Source: Bacteroidia bacterium (GTDB lineage Bacteria > Bacteroidota > Bacteroidia > Bacteroidales > Azobacteroidaceae). Taken from it: a stretch of 20,952 nucleotides of DNA. The translations under genes and the position numbers were made by a program. Shown here in pieces: positions 1-8,737 of this stretch (the stretch's first letter is position 1; each line of letters starts with the position of its first letter). The notes under the pieces are model-generated. The model saw nothing but the letters and a program-made list of their open reading frames with translations, ran no database searches and was not told the origin of the DNA. The stretch covers positions 1 to 20,952 of the forward strand of contig BNXY01000047.1 in assembly GCA_025999935.1 (NCBI GenBank), in the 5' to 3' direction.

Positions 1-2400
1 AATCAACACTATATAAAAGATAAAGGCATAGATTGTCGCCCAAAATGGCGGACTGATAACAATAAGTATTTCAGCCGCATCATCGCCCCATACTTTGTCG
101 TTATTCGCCGTATAAACGACTAACTTGTAAATTCCCGGTTGCAATCCCGTGTAAGTTACACTCCCTAAGCCATTGGTCGGAATTTCCGTCCATTGCTTGT
201 CGAAATTTTCCAATTTATATTTGAAATACGTTTGGGTAGGATTCACATAATTTAATCCGGTAAATTCGAGGGTGATAAAATTCTCATTGTAAGCCAATTT
301 TATTTCATTGGTACGATTGATGGGTGTTTGCAAGGTAACGGGAGAATTGAACAATTTAAAGGCAGTGAACAAAGGTTTGTTTTTACTGTCGTTATAAATG
401 ATATTTTGCGGATTAAACGAGTTGAAACCGTGAACGCCACCAAAATACATATCTCCATTGGAGGCTTTTAACGAAGAACGGTCGTAAAACTTACCACTTT
501 GCAGTCCGTCAAATGTATTGAAATTCACAAAAGAAAATTCGTATCCGTCCGCTGTTTGACGCACTTCAATCCGGCTGATACCACTAACGGTTGATACCCA
601 CATAAAACCATCGGCATCTTCTTGTATGGCTGATATGGAATTATTGGGCAATCCGTTGGTTATATCCATCTCATAGCGTTTCTTCCGGCTTTCGTCCCAA
701 ACCCGCAAGCCTTCTTCCGTGCCGAACCACTCAAGAGAACGGCTGTCGTTGTAAACGCAATAATATTTTAGTCCCCGGTCGTGAAATTTCGGATTGGACG
801 GTGTATCAATTTCCGGCGCCCAAACGCTGTCGAGTTTGGTATTGTAATAATAAATACCGCTTTCTCCGGCAACAGCAAATGTGTCGTCATTCCAAGGGAA
901 GATATTATAATCAACCTTGTGAAACTTTATTTTAGGATGTTTTTTGAATAGAAATTCTATTTCACCTGTTTCGGTATTGAATTTCCCGGCGCCACCCATT
1001 ACAATCGCCCAAAAATCGCCGTTTTTATCTTCATAAATCGCCCTCGCATTATTCACATTCGGGAAAGCGGATATATCCAAACCCGCCTTTTTGTAGTTGC
1101 GAACATTTTTTCCATCAATGCAGTAAAATCCGTTAAAAAAAGTGCCTACCCAGATTCTGTTTTTACTATCCTTATACAAGGACAGGCATAAATTGTTCCC
1201 TATTTGATTTTTGAATATTTTTGTCGTTTTTCCGGTTTCGGGATTTAACCGGTACAATCCATCGCCCGTTCCAACGATGATACTACCGTCTTCATCTTCT
1301 AAAAAACAACGGATTACTTCATTCGTAAGCATTACTTCGTTATCTACCACGTGATTCAGACGGAATTTTTTCATACTGGGTTGATAATATACTAATCCCT
1401 GAAAAAGTGTTCCCACCCACACGCCGGCATTATCATCCCCAAAAACGGAATGAATATCATTAAAAATAGTGCCTCCTTTGTCCGTTTTCAGTCCGGGAAT
1501 TACTTCCACTTGAAAGGTTTTAGCATTGACATAACGAAGCCCGGAACGGGAAGTCCCAATCCATACATTTTCTTCCTTGTCTAAATCCAGGCAAGTAAAA
1601 AAATTGGAAAGTCCGCTAATAGTAACCACTTCCGTCCAACGGCTTTCAATGCGGTCGTAAAACGAAACCCCGTAATTATACATCAGCCACAGATTTCCCG
1701 ACGAAGTAGTGTGAATATAAATACGGTCGGTTATTTCGTTTATCTTGTGTAAAAATGAAGTATCCTGTGAAACAAACTCTTTGGAAGTATAATCCCAGCA
1801 ACGAACCAAACCGCTTGTATAGACAATCCAGCACAGGTTTTTGTATTGCGCCATTTCCCTTGGAACGCCATAGTCTTTCGTAAACGGATTGTTTCCTTCG
1901 GTTATTACAGTCAATTCTTTCGCTGCAATATCCTGAAAATACACCGTTTTATCTTCCGTTATAAACCAATAATTTTTGTAATCATCAATAAACACGTTAA
2001 TCAGTTTTTTATTTTTTATACCTGCGCCGGCTAATACGGAGTCGATATTGTAGCTGAATTGGTTGGTATTCAAGTCAAGCAACAGCAAATAATCCCGCTC
2101 TTTCATCCAGATACGTCCTTCCGCATCATAATATTCTTTGGGAGTCTTGCCATAATCCCATTTATATTCCAACCATTTATCCTGATAAAAATATTCAAAA
2201 GTCGCCCCGTTGTATAAGTTAAGGATAGAGGCTGTTTTAATTGCCAAACGTCCGTCAGGCGTCATACTCAGGCTTCGTATTTGATTATCCGACAAACCAT
2301 CGACAAAATCAATGTGCCGGAAAATGTATTGGGCGGAAGACGAGATACTTACCAACAAACAGATGATAAGCGGCAAGTAATATTTCACATTGTTTTTCAT
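1..2400 (-). CDS. Hybrid two-component-type propeller sensor, N-terminal 800 residues (runs off left edge)
   Basis: The frame is open from the ATG at 2400 to base 1; I translated it throughout and found no stop or frameshift. It begins with a signal peptide (MKNNVKYYLPLIICLLVSISSSAQ), followed by many short propeller-type repeats of the Reg_prop kind (GLSNFFTCLDLDKEENVW, NNSISAIQEDADGFMWV). A Y_Y_Y domain follows at about residues 700-785 (YKLENFDKQW, VTYTGLQPGIY), then a membrane helix right after ISPPFWATIYAF at the window edge. In this family the helix leads into a cytoplasmic histidine kinase, often with receiver and AraC domains, so those parts are expected beyond base 1 but not seen. 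Such proteins usually sense glycan fragments in the periplasm and control polysaccharide-use genes. A -7-like element lies just upstream at 2420-2427. The first 154 codons are duplicated at 5566-6027. The ligand is unknown. Confidence 0.9.
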   Translation of the reverse strand, partial: MKNNVKYYLPLIICLLVSISSSAQYIFRHIDFVDGLSDNQIRSLSMTPDGRLAIKTASILNLYNGATFEYFYQDKWLEYKWDYGKTPKEYYDAEGRIWMKERDYLLLLDLNTNQFSYNIDSVLAGAGIKNKKLINVFIDDYKNYWFITEDKTVYFQDIAAKELTVITEGNNPFTKDYGVPREMAQYKNLCWIVYTSGLVRCWDYTSKEFVSQDTSFLHKINEITDRIYIHTTSSGNLWLMYNYGVSFYDRIESRWTEVVTISGLSNFFTCLDLDKEENVWIGTSRSGLRYVNAKTFQVEVIPGLKTDKGGTIFNDIHSVFGDDNAGVWVGTLFQGLVYYQPSMKKFRLNHVVDNEVMLTNEVIRCFLEDEDGSIIVGTGDGLYRLNPETGKTTKIFKNQIGNNLCLSLYKDSKNRIWVGTFFNGFYCIDGKNVRNYKKAGLDISAFPNVNNARAIYEDKNGDFWAIVMGGAGKFNTETGEIEFLFKKHPKIKFHKVDYNIFPWNDDTFAVAGESGIYYYNTKLDSVWAPEIDTPSNPKFHDRGLKYYCVYNDSRSLEWFGTEEGLRVWDESRKKRYEMDITNGLPNNSISAIQEDADGFMWVSTVSGISRIEVRQTADGYEFSFVNFNTFDGLQSGKFYDRSSLKASNGDMYFGGVHGFNSFNPQNIIYNDSKNKPLFTAFKLFNSPVTLQTPINRTNEIKLAYNENFITLEFTGLNYVNPTQTYFKYKLENFDKQWTEIPTNGLGSVTYTGLQPGIYKLVVYTANNDKVWGDDAAEILIVISPPFWATIYAFIFYIVLI

Positions 2401-2403
2401 AAA
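1939..2403. repeat. 465-bp direct repeat, copy 1 (5' end of the propeller sensor gene)
   Basis: Matches 5566-6030 in the same orientation with a constant offset of 3627 bases and no gaps. I found one difference, A at 2266 versus G at 5893, which is synonymous in the sensor frame (AGT/AGC, Ser). The match starts inside the propeller gene and stops three bases upstream of its start codon. In this copy the reading frame continues into the full-length gene. Confidence 0.95.
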
Positions 2404-2419
2404 CGTTTATATCAGGATA

Positions 2420-2427
2420 CAAATTTA
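2420..2427 (-). promoter_or_regulatory. Candidate Bacteroidetes -7 element for the propeller sensor gene
   Basis: On the minus strand this reads TAAATTTG, an exact match to TAnnTTTG, about 20 bases upstream of the start codon at 2400. No TTTG -33 element sits at the usual 19-21 base spacing, so support is from one element only. It lies outside the duplicated block, so the truncated copy at 5566-6030 lacks it. Confidence 0.4.
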
Positions 2428-2626
2428 ATGAAAAACAATTACTTATAGAAGACAAATTATCCCAAATGTTATCCTGTTTTGTCTAAATCTTCCGAGCGAT
2501 GGGGTTTCCTGCCCTGCTACGCCAAACATCATAGTGCCGAAAATCATTTTGTTTGGGCTTTTTACCCAATCTTTGGGCGGGGTCTCAACTATTTTTTGTT
2601 ACTTTACACCCCAAATAAAATTCATT

Positions 2627-5239
2627 ATGAAAACAAAGAAATTATCAATTAGGATTGAAAAGACGGCGAAGGCTGTCTTCGCGCTGTGCGCAGGGAGTAT
2701 TTTAATGCTGTCATTAGGCTGTAGTGCCGATGAGCAGCCGGTGGAAAACATCACGCCGACATACAGCATCGGCGGCACGGTTACAACATCCGATGGCGGC
2801 GGGGCTTCCGGAGCGTCTGTTCATCTGCAAAAAGTGGCTGATGGCAGCAATCTGGGACAAACTGCCACCGATGCTGCGGGTGCATATACGTTTTCGGGCA
2901 TTCCGGCGGGTGCCTACAAAATTGTTGTAATCTTTAATGGTTATGAAACGGCAACCATTGCCGACTTTCAGTTAACCGGCGATGTGAGCGGCAAAGATGC
3001 TGTGCTGCAAAAGTTTACCGTAGCCACCTACTTGATTAGCGGCACGGTAACCATTTCTGACGGCGGTGCGGCGGCAGGAGCAACCCTGCAACTGCAAACA
3101 GCAGCCGACAATGCGCTTGTGGGACAGGAAGTTACGACAGATGCCAACGGTGCTTATACGCTCACCGATGTTCCCGCAGGCACCTACACCATCATTGCTA
3201 CGCTTGACGGCTACGATGCCGGAGTAGTTACCGATATTACGGTAAATAATGCAAATCTTACTTCGCAAAATATTGCTTTGCAGGCAAGTATAATAAGCGA
3301 AAATGCTATAAACATCGTTTATTCAAATAACGATGCTATTATCAGCAATCTTCCGGCGGATGGCAGCGTTACCGCAACAAAGAGCAGCGCAGATGTTACA
3401 ATTGCTTCCTCTGCAACGGGAGAGGTTGAGTTCTATGTTACCGGCTCAACATCTAACGGCTCGCTCAAAATTCAGAACAATGCAGCCAATCCCAACACGC
3501 TCCGTCTGACGTTGAACAGCGCGGTAATCACCTCTGCATCGAAACTTCCGCCCATTCAGATTACGAAAAACGAAGGCATTACCATTGTCGAACTGACAGG
3601 CACTAATATTTTGTCCGACAATGCAACTAACGAAGAAAACGCCACGCTCATCAGCAAAAGCGGCTCGCTCGAATTTGAGGGCTATGGCAAACTTCGCATC
3701 AGCGGCACGGCGAAACACGCCATTGCAAGCAGCAAAAAGAGCATTACGGTACGTGGCGGCGATATAACCGTTACTTCGGCGGCATCCGATGGCTTCCACG
3801 CCGAAGTTGGATTTTTGCAATCGGGCGGCTCGCTGAATATTTCCGCTTCGGGCGATGGCATTGATGCAGGCACGGGTACGGCGGTCATCAACGGCGGCAA
3901 TATCAACATTACATCCACCGCCGCGGACGTAAAAGGCATCAAAGGCGATGCCGGCGTGAACGTAAACGCAGGCAATATCACGATGCACATTGCAGGCGCA
4001 CAGTCGAAAGGTATCAGCAGCAAGGCAAATGTGGCAATAGCCGGCGGAAATATCACGCTCGAAACATCAGGCGCAGCCGTACTCGAACCAATCGGCAGCG
4101 GCTTCGACCCCTCCTACTGCACCGCCATCAAAGCCGACGGCACCATCACCGTCAGCAGCGGCACCATCACCATCAACAGCCTCAAAGCAGCCAACGGCGG
4201 CAGAGGATTGTCCGCAGACGGCGATATTACAATCACCGGCGGCGAAATCAACATCGCGACAGCAGGCGACGGCGCAGTTTACACCAACGAAACAGGCGCA
4301 AAAGATTCCTATTCGGCGGCTTGCATCAAAAGCGATGCCAACATATCGCTCTTAGGCGGCACCATCACTTGCCGCAGTTCGGGCACTGCCGGCAAAGGCA
4401 TTTCGGCTGACGGCACAATGACTATCGGCAAGGCGGGCGCAAGCGACGATGCACTCACTATCACGGCAAGCACCACCGGCGCGAAGTTTCTCGTTACAGG
4501 CTCAACAAGCGGCGGAGGTCGCCCCGGCGGAGGCGGACAGGATAATTCCGATTATGCCAACCCCAAAATTATCAAAAGCACGGGCAATATGATTGTCAAC
4601 AGCGGCACACTTCGCCTGAACGGTACAACCGACGGCGGTGAAGGTTTGGAGAGCAAAGCCACGCTGACCATCAATGGCGGCAACATCGAAATTCGCACCG
4701 TGGACGATTGCATCAACGCCGCCACGCACATCCAAATCACCGGCGGCAACCTCTACTGCAAGGCAACCGGCAACGATGCCATCGACAGCAACGGCACCAT
4801 CACCATTACCGGCGGCTCAATCATTGCACAGGGCGCAGAAGAAGGTCTCGACTGCGACAACAACACCTTCATCATCAACGGCGGAACAATTATCGGCGTT
4901 GGCTCGCAATCAATGGGCGGCGGTCCATCGTCCACCTCAACGCAAGGCTTCGTCAAGGTTACAGCGACAGCATCCACGCAACTCGGCATTAAAAATGCAG
5001 CAGGCGAATGGATTTTGCTCTATCAAGTCCCAACAGCCTCAAGCGGTGGTATGGGTGGTCCTGGCGGTATGGGCGGCGGCAACTCGCTCATAATGCTCCT
5101 TTCATCGCCCCAATTCGCGAAAGGCACGTCCTACGCATTTTATAGCGGCGGCACAATCACCGGTGGCACCACCGTGAACGGCTACAACCTTGGCGGCACC
5201 TATTCCGGCGGCACAAGTCAATCATTTACAGTGAAATAG
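2627..5239 (+). CDS. Carbohydrate-binding-domain beta-helix lipoprotein
   Basis: 870 residues. The ATG at 2627 is chosen over the in-frame ATG at 2534 because it gives a clean lipoprotein signal with lipobox LSLGC and lipidated Cys32; the upstream start would bury it behind 31 unrelated residues. After the signal come two tandem beta-sandwich repeats of the carboxypeptidase-regulatory type (about 46-130 and 135-219; each has SGTV or GGTV, GAYT and PAGxY). The rest (about 225-870) is a long series of short strands such as GGNINITS and TITITGGSI, typical of the Cthe_2159-like carbohydrate-binding family (Pfam 14262) with a right-handed beta-helix. Acidic turns recur (GDGIDAG, GNDAIDS, EEGLDCD) and may bind calcium, by analogy with that family. 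Two Gly-rich stretches (GGGRPGGGG and GGMGGPGGMGGG) interrupt the helix. The gene is visibly richer in G+C than neighbours (37 of 60 bases at 4141-4200). It is probably an outer-membrane or surface lipoprotein; the glycan is unknown. Confidence 0.85.
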   Translation: MKTKKLSIRIEKTAKAVFALCAGSILMLSLGCSADEQPVENITPTYSIGGTVTTSDGGGASGASVHLQKVADGSNLGQTATDAAGAYTFSGIPAGAYKIVVIFNGYETATIADFQLTGDVSGKDAVLQKFTVATYLISGTVTISDGGAAAGATLQLQTAADNALVGQEVTTDANGAYTLTDVPAGTYTIIATLDGYDAGVVTDITVNNANLTSQNIALQASIISENAINIVYSNNDAIISNLPADGSVTATKSSADVTIASSATGEVEFYVTGSTSNGSLKIQNNAANPNTLRLTLNSAVITSASKLPPIQITKNEGITIVELTGTNILSDNATNEENATLISKSGSLEFEGYGKLRISGTAKHAIASSKKSITVRGGDITVTSAASDGFHAEVGFLQSGGSLNISASGDGIDAGTGTAVINGGNINITSTAADVKGIKGDAGVNVNAGNITMHIAGAQSKGISSKANVAIAGGNITLETSGAAVLEPIGSGFDPSYCTAIKADGTITVSSGTITINSLKAANGGRGLSADGDITITGGEINIATAGDGAVYTNETGAKDSYSAACIKSDANISLLGGTITCRSSGTAGKGISADGTMTIGKAGASDDALTITASTTGAKFLVTGSTSGGGRPGGGGQDNSDYANPKIIKSTGNMIVNSGTLRLNGTTDGGEGLESKATLTINGGNIEIRTVDDCINAATHIQITGGNLYCKATGNDAIDSNGTITITGGSIIAQGAEEGLDCDNNTFIINGGTIIGVGSQSMGGGPSSTSTQGFVKVTATASTQLGIKNAAGEWILLYQVPTASSGGMGGPGGMGGGNSLIMLLSSPQFAKGTSYAFYSGGTITGGTTVNGYNLGGTYSGGTSQSFTVK

Positions 5240-5246
5240 AGGCATT

Positions 5247-5591
5247 ATGTTACAGATTTCAAAAGAGAAGGCAATTTTGATTTTCGCGCATTCAGTTGGG
5301 TGGATTATCTTTATTGCCTCTCCGATTATCAACGATACGAATATGTTGGCGGCGATTTCGCGGCATCCGGGGTTTTTTATTGTGAGTAATCTGTTTTTGC
5401 TCGCCTATTTCTATCTGAATCTGAATCTGTTTGTCCCCTACTTTTTGTCGAAGAAGAAAATCCTCGCCTTCATCGGAATCTCGCTCGGCGGTCTGCTGCT
5501 TTATTTCGTGATTATGCGGCTTGTGCCCCAACATTTCTTCGCAGAAATGCCGCATCACCGACCGGATACACCGTTTTATCTTCCGTTATAA
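5247..5591 (+). pseudogene. LytS-family membrane histidine kinase, truncated after about 106 codons
   Basis: Starts 7 bases after the lipoprotein stop, so it was probably co-transcribed with it. The product has three hydrophobic segments (about residues 9-27, 44-62 and 72-90) joined by short basic loops such as FLSKKK. This is the usual N-terminal membrane part of LytS/YehU-type kinases (His_kinase family, Pfam 06580) of Bacteroidetes. Native sequence ends at 5565; from 5566 the frame enters the duplicated propeller DNA and stops after TPFYLPL. The fourth membrane segment, the phospho-acceptor His region and the ATPase domain are all missing, and no LytTR response regulator follows, although one is usually the next gene. 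The fragment cannot signal. The family call rests on membrane topology and on context (lipoprotein of this type followed by a LytS kinase), so the exact kinase is uncertain. Confidence 0.65.
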
Positions 5592-6027
5592 ACCAATAAT
5601 TTTTGTAATCATCAATAAACACGTTAATCAGTTTTTTATTTTTTATACCTGCGCCGGCTAATACGGAGTCGATATTGTAGCTGAATTGGTTGGTATTCAA
5701 GTCAAGCAACAGCAAATAATCCCGCTCTTTCATCCAGATACGTCCTTCCGCATCATAATATTCTTTGGGAGTCTTGCCATAATCCCATTTATATTCCAAC
5801 CATTTATCCTGATAAAAATATTCAAAAGTCGCCCCGTTGTATAAGTTAAGGATAGAGGCTGTTTTAATTGCCAAACGTCCGTCAGGCGTCATGCTCAGGC
5901 TTCGTATTTGATTATCCGACAAACCATCGACAAAATCAATGTGCCGGAAAATGTATTGGGCGGAAGACGAGATACTTACCAACAAACAGATGATAAGCGG
6001 CAAGTAATATTTCACATTGTTTTTCAT
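5512..6027 (-). pseudogene. Truncated second copy of the propeller sensor 5' end
   Basis: Codons 1-154 (6027 down to 5566) match the N-terminus of the sensor at 1-2400 except for one synonymous base. The frame then reads antisense through the LytS fragment for 17 codons (PVGDAAFLRRNVGAQAA) and stops at 5512. The predicted product keeps the signal peptide and the first propeller blades but has no Y_Y_Y domain, membrane helix or kinase. It begins 4 bases after the histidine-kinase stop at 6032, so it would be transcribed and translated with that operon if the operon is active. It is most likely a non-functional remnant; a small secreted propeller fragment is possible but unsupported. Confidence 0.85.
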
Positions 6028-6030
6028 AAA
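5566..6030. repeat. 465-bp direct repeat, copy 2 (truncated sensor copy)
   Basis: Counterpart of 1939-2403. Its left end abuts the broken LytS gene at 5565. Its right end falls one base before the last base of the downstream kinase stop region (TGA complement at 6032-6034). No terminal inverted repeats or short target duplications were found at either junction. Confidence 0.95.
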
Positions 6031-6031
6031 A

Positions 6032-7357
6032 TCAAAATACCAAACTAAACACCGTCATACCTTCTTTAGTGCGCGAATGTTGCAATTTGCCGCCATGCAA
6101 ACGCATGATGTATCTTGATACGCTTAGGCCGATGCCTGAACCTGACGATTTTGTGGTAAAAAATGGAATGAAGATGTGCGGTAAAACCTCTGCCGGAATG
6201 GGATTGCCGGAATTGGCCACGTGGAGGCTGATTTTGTCCGATTCTTGTTTGACGGCCGAAATCACTATTTTTTCTTGTTTGCCGGATTCGATGGCTTCGA
6301 TGGCATTTTTTACCAAATTGATTAATACTTGGGCGATCAGATTTTCGTCGGCGTGAATGGAAATCATTTCGGGCAAAAGCTTACTCAACTCAATATTTTT
6401 TTCCCGAAGGGCGGTTTCATGCAGCTTGATTACTTTGTCGATCAAGACGTTCAGGTTGAAATCCCGTTTCTCCGGTTTGGGTACAGCGGTAAATTTTCGG
6501 TACGAATCGACGAACGATAACAAGCCGGAAGCGGTGGTGTGGATGGTGTCGAACGCTTCGAGAGTGTTTTGTTTCAAATCTTCCGGATTGATATGGCCGT
6601 CGCGGTGCAGGAAATGCATGGTTTCGCTCAAAGAAGTGATGGGCGCAATGGAATTCATAATCTCGTGGGTCATCACGCGGATGAGGCGAATCCATGATTC
6701 CATTTCTTTCATTTCCAATTCATTACCGATATTATTCAAAGTAATAATCCGCATCATTCCCCGTTTGAGCCGGATTTGGGAAACATGCAGGCTGATGGAC
6801 AATTCTTCCCTTTCGGTCGGCAACGAAAGTTGAATACTGTCGCCCGCCTGCAAATCAAGAAACAGCCGCGGATAAGTCTCATTGATGGTATGTAACTGGT
6901 TGACATGTGAAAAAACCGGAAGACCGAACATGTCCAAAGCCGATTGATTGACCCGTTGAACAATGCCTCGGTCATTGATGATGACGATACCTGTCGAAAC
7001 GCTTTCGATAATCAGGCTCAAAAAATGCTCATTCTCAATCACTGCTTTCCGGGCATTCGCCAAAATATCCTTGATGCGGTTCATCAACTGATTCATTTCC
7101 TTTTCCCGGGGCGACAATTTCGTTTCCGAAAAATGAAAAGAATAATCTCCGTTTTCCAACGCATTAAGCAGAAACAGAATATTTTGATTGTATCGTTTAT
7201 AGCATTTTCCCAAAGCCGAAAAACAAGAAAGTATGATTACCACACCGATTATCGCATAGACATAGTCTTTTGTGAGGATAAAAAAAGTGGTTCCGGCAAC
7301 TGCAATAACCAACAGCACCGTATAAATATTCAGTTTGTATTGAATCGATTTAAACAT
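6032..7357 (-). CDS. PAS-containing sensor histidine kinase (partner of the NtrC-type regulator)
   Basis: 441 residues. Two adjacent N-terminal membrane helices (about 11-28 and 33-50) with almost no periplasmic loop are followed by a HAMP-like linker and a PAS domain (about 108-215). Then come the H-box with phospho-acceptor His231 (MTHEIMNSIAPI), the N-box (LINLVKNAIEAI, Asn351), the G1 motif NSGNPI (382-387) and the G2 motif GSGIGL (406-411). All catalytic motifs are present, so it should be an active kinase. The lack of an extracellular domain suggests it senses membrane or cytoplasmic state. It starts 12 bases after the response-regulator stop and is almost certainly co-transcribed with it. 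The next frame downstream is the propeller fragment, 4 bases away. Confidence 0.92.
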   Translation of the reverse strand: MFKSIQYKLNIYTVLLVIAVAGTTFFILTKDYVYAIIGVVIILSCFSALGKCYKRYNQNILFLLNALENGDYSFHFSETKLSPREKEMNQLMNRIKDILANARKAVIENEHFLSLIIESVSTGIVIINDRGIVQRVNQSALDMFGLPVFSHVNQLHTINETYPRLFLDLQAGDSIQLSLPTEREELSISLHVSQIRLKRGMMRIITLNNIGNELEMKEMESWIRLIRVMTHEIMNSIAPITSLSETMHFLHRDGHINPEDLKQNTLEAFDTIHTTASGLLSFVDSYRKFTAVPKPEKRDFNLNVLIDKVIKLHETALREKNIELSKLLPEMISIHADENLIAQVLINLVKNAIEAIESGKQEKIVISAVKQESDKISLHVANSGNPIPAEVLPHIFIPFFTTKSSGSGIGLSVSRYIMRLHGGKLQHSRTKEGMTVFSLVF

Positions 7358-7369
7358 TTCAGTTACCCC

Positions 7370-8737
7370 TTAACTGATATCGTATTTTTTCATTTTGCTA
7401 TACAGCGTTGGCCGCGTGATTCCCAATTGTGTCGCCACAGCCGACAGATTGTCCTTGTTTCGCTTCAATGAATTAAGTATCAGTATTTTCTCCGCTTCAT
7501 CTAAAGTCAGATGGTCAAACCCAGTATCGGACGATGTGGATTTGTTCAGGTAAAAATCGTTGACTTGCAAGACCGCCGCATCCGACAGGATAACGGCTTT
7601 TTCCAAAGTATGTTGCAATTCGCGGATGTTTCCCGGCCAACGGTATTCTTTCAGTTTTTCGAGGGCTTCGGCCGAAAGTTGAATATTTTCTTTGTTGTAT
7701 TTTCGGGCGTATTTTTTCAGGAAAAAGTCCGCCAGCAACGGAATATCTTCCAATCGTTCGCGCAAAGGCGGAATCTCCACCTGAATGGTGTTGATGCGGT
7801 ACAACAAATCTTCCCGAAATTCGCCTTTCCGCACCGATTCCTGTAAATGACGATTGGTCGCGCTAATCAGGCGAATATCAACCGGAATGGGTTTGTTGTC
7901 GCCCACCCGGATGATTTGCCGCGACTGCAAGACATTCAATAATTTAGCTTGCAAAGGATAAGATAAATTTCCAATTTCATCGAGGAATAAAGTGCCGCGG
8001 TTGGCCGCTTCAAATTTACCAATCCGGTCGGCTTTGGCATCCGTGAAAGAGCCTTTGACATGCCCGAACAGCTCGCTCTCAAACAGCGATTCCGTAACGG
8101 CGCCCATATCGACCGTAATCAGGACTTCTTTGTTGCGGGTCGAAAGCCGTTGAATTTCGCGGGCAATCACTTCTTTTCCCGTGCCATTCTCACCGGTAAT
8201 CAGGATGTTAGCATCCGTTTGGGCGACCTTTTGAATCAGTCGATGCAATTCTTGCATGGACTCGGAAACGCCCCAGCAAATTTCACGTTCCTTGTTCAAT
8301 TCTAAGTTGATAACATTCTGTCGCTCGCGCAATTGCTTGACTTCTTTGCGCGATTCCCGCAACGAAAGCGCCGATTGCAAGGTAGCAATCAGTTTGGCAT
8401 TGTCCCAAGGTTTGACCACGAAATCGGATGCTCCTTGTTTCAAGGCCTTCACAGCCAAATCAATATCGGCATAAGCCGTGAACAAGACAACCGGAAGGTC
8501 GGCGTCTATTTTTTTTATTTCCGAAAGCCAGTACAAACCTTCATTTCCCGTATTAATTCCGGCGGAGAAATTCATATCCAACAGCACAATATCGGGTGCA
8601 ATTTCCCTTACATGCGAATGGAGTTGATTGGGAGAAGTCAACAACGCCACTTTCCCGAAATAATTTTCGAGAAGGATTCGCAATGCCGTCAACACATTTT
8701 TGTTGTCATCGACAATCAGGATACTGCCTTTCTTCAT
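7370..8737 (-). CDS. NtrC/AtoC-family sigma-54-type response regulator
   Basis: 455 residues in three domains. The receiver (1-120) has Asp10/Asp11, phospho-acceptor Asp54, Thr87 and Lys109. The AAA+ domain (about 155-385) has Walker A GENGTGKE (182-189), Walker B GTLFLDEIG (248-256), and the arginine-finger and sensor regions (GEFREDLLYRIN, WPGNIREL). The C-terminal Fis-type helix-turn-helix is at about 410-455 (LSAVATQLGITRPTLYSKM). The sigma-54 contact loop reads GSFTDA (229-234) instead of the classical GAFTGA; from memory, GAFTDA-like loops are common in Bacteroidetes regulators. The start codon overlaps the peroxidase stop by one base (TGATG), implying translational coupling, and the partner kinase follows 12 bases downstream. 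It would activate sigma-54 promoters on phosphorylation. Its targets are not visible here. Confidence 0.94.
   Translation of the reverse strand: MKKGSILIVDDNKNVLTALRILLENYFGKVALLTSPNQLHSHVREIAPDIVLLDMNFSAGINTGNEGLYWLSEIKKIDADLPVVLFTAYADIDLAVKALKQGASDFVVKPWDNAKLIATLQSALSLRESRKEVKQLRERQNVINLELNKEREICWGVSESMQELHRLIQKVAQTDANILITGENGTGKEVIAREIQRLSTRNKEVLITVDMGAVTESLFESELFGHVKGSFTDAKADRIGKFEAANRGTLFLDEIGNLSYPLQAKLLNVLQSRQIIRVGDNKPIPVDIRLISATNRHLQESVRKGEFREDLLYRINTIQVEIPPLRERLEDIPLLADFFLKKYARKYNKENIQLSAEALEKLKEYRWPGNIRELQHTLEKAVILSDAAVLQVNDFYLNKSTSSDTGFDHLTLDEAEKILILNSLKRNKDNLSAVATQLGITRPTLYSKMKKYDIS

Noticed and set aside
2534..2626. Upstream in-frame ATG at 2534 as the lipoprotein start
   Set aside because: It adds 31 residues in front of a normal lipoprotein signal peptide; the ATG at 2627 places the lipobox at residues 28-32.
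3446..4056. Long minus-strand frames inside the lipoprotein gene
   Set aside because: They are antisense to a repetitive, higher-G+C gene with few stop-like codons on the reverse strand; no signal, domain or promoter supports them.
2404..5565. Insertion sequence or integrative element between the 465-bp repeats
   Set aside because: No transposase or integrase gene, no terminal inverted repeats and no short target duplication; the flanking repeats are sensor coding sequence.
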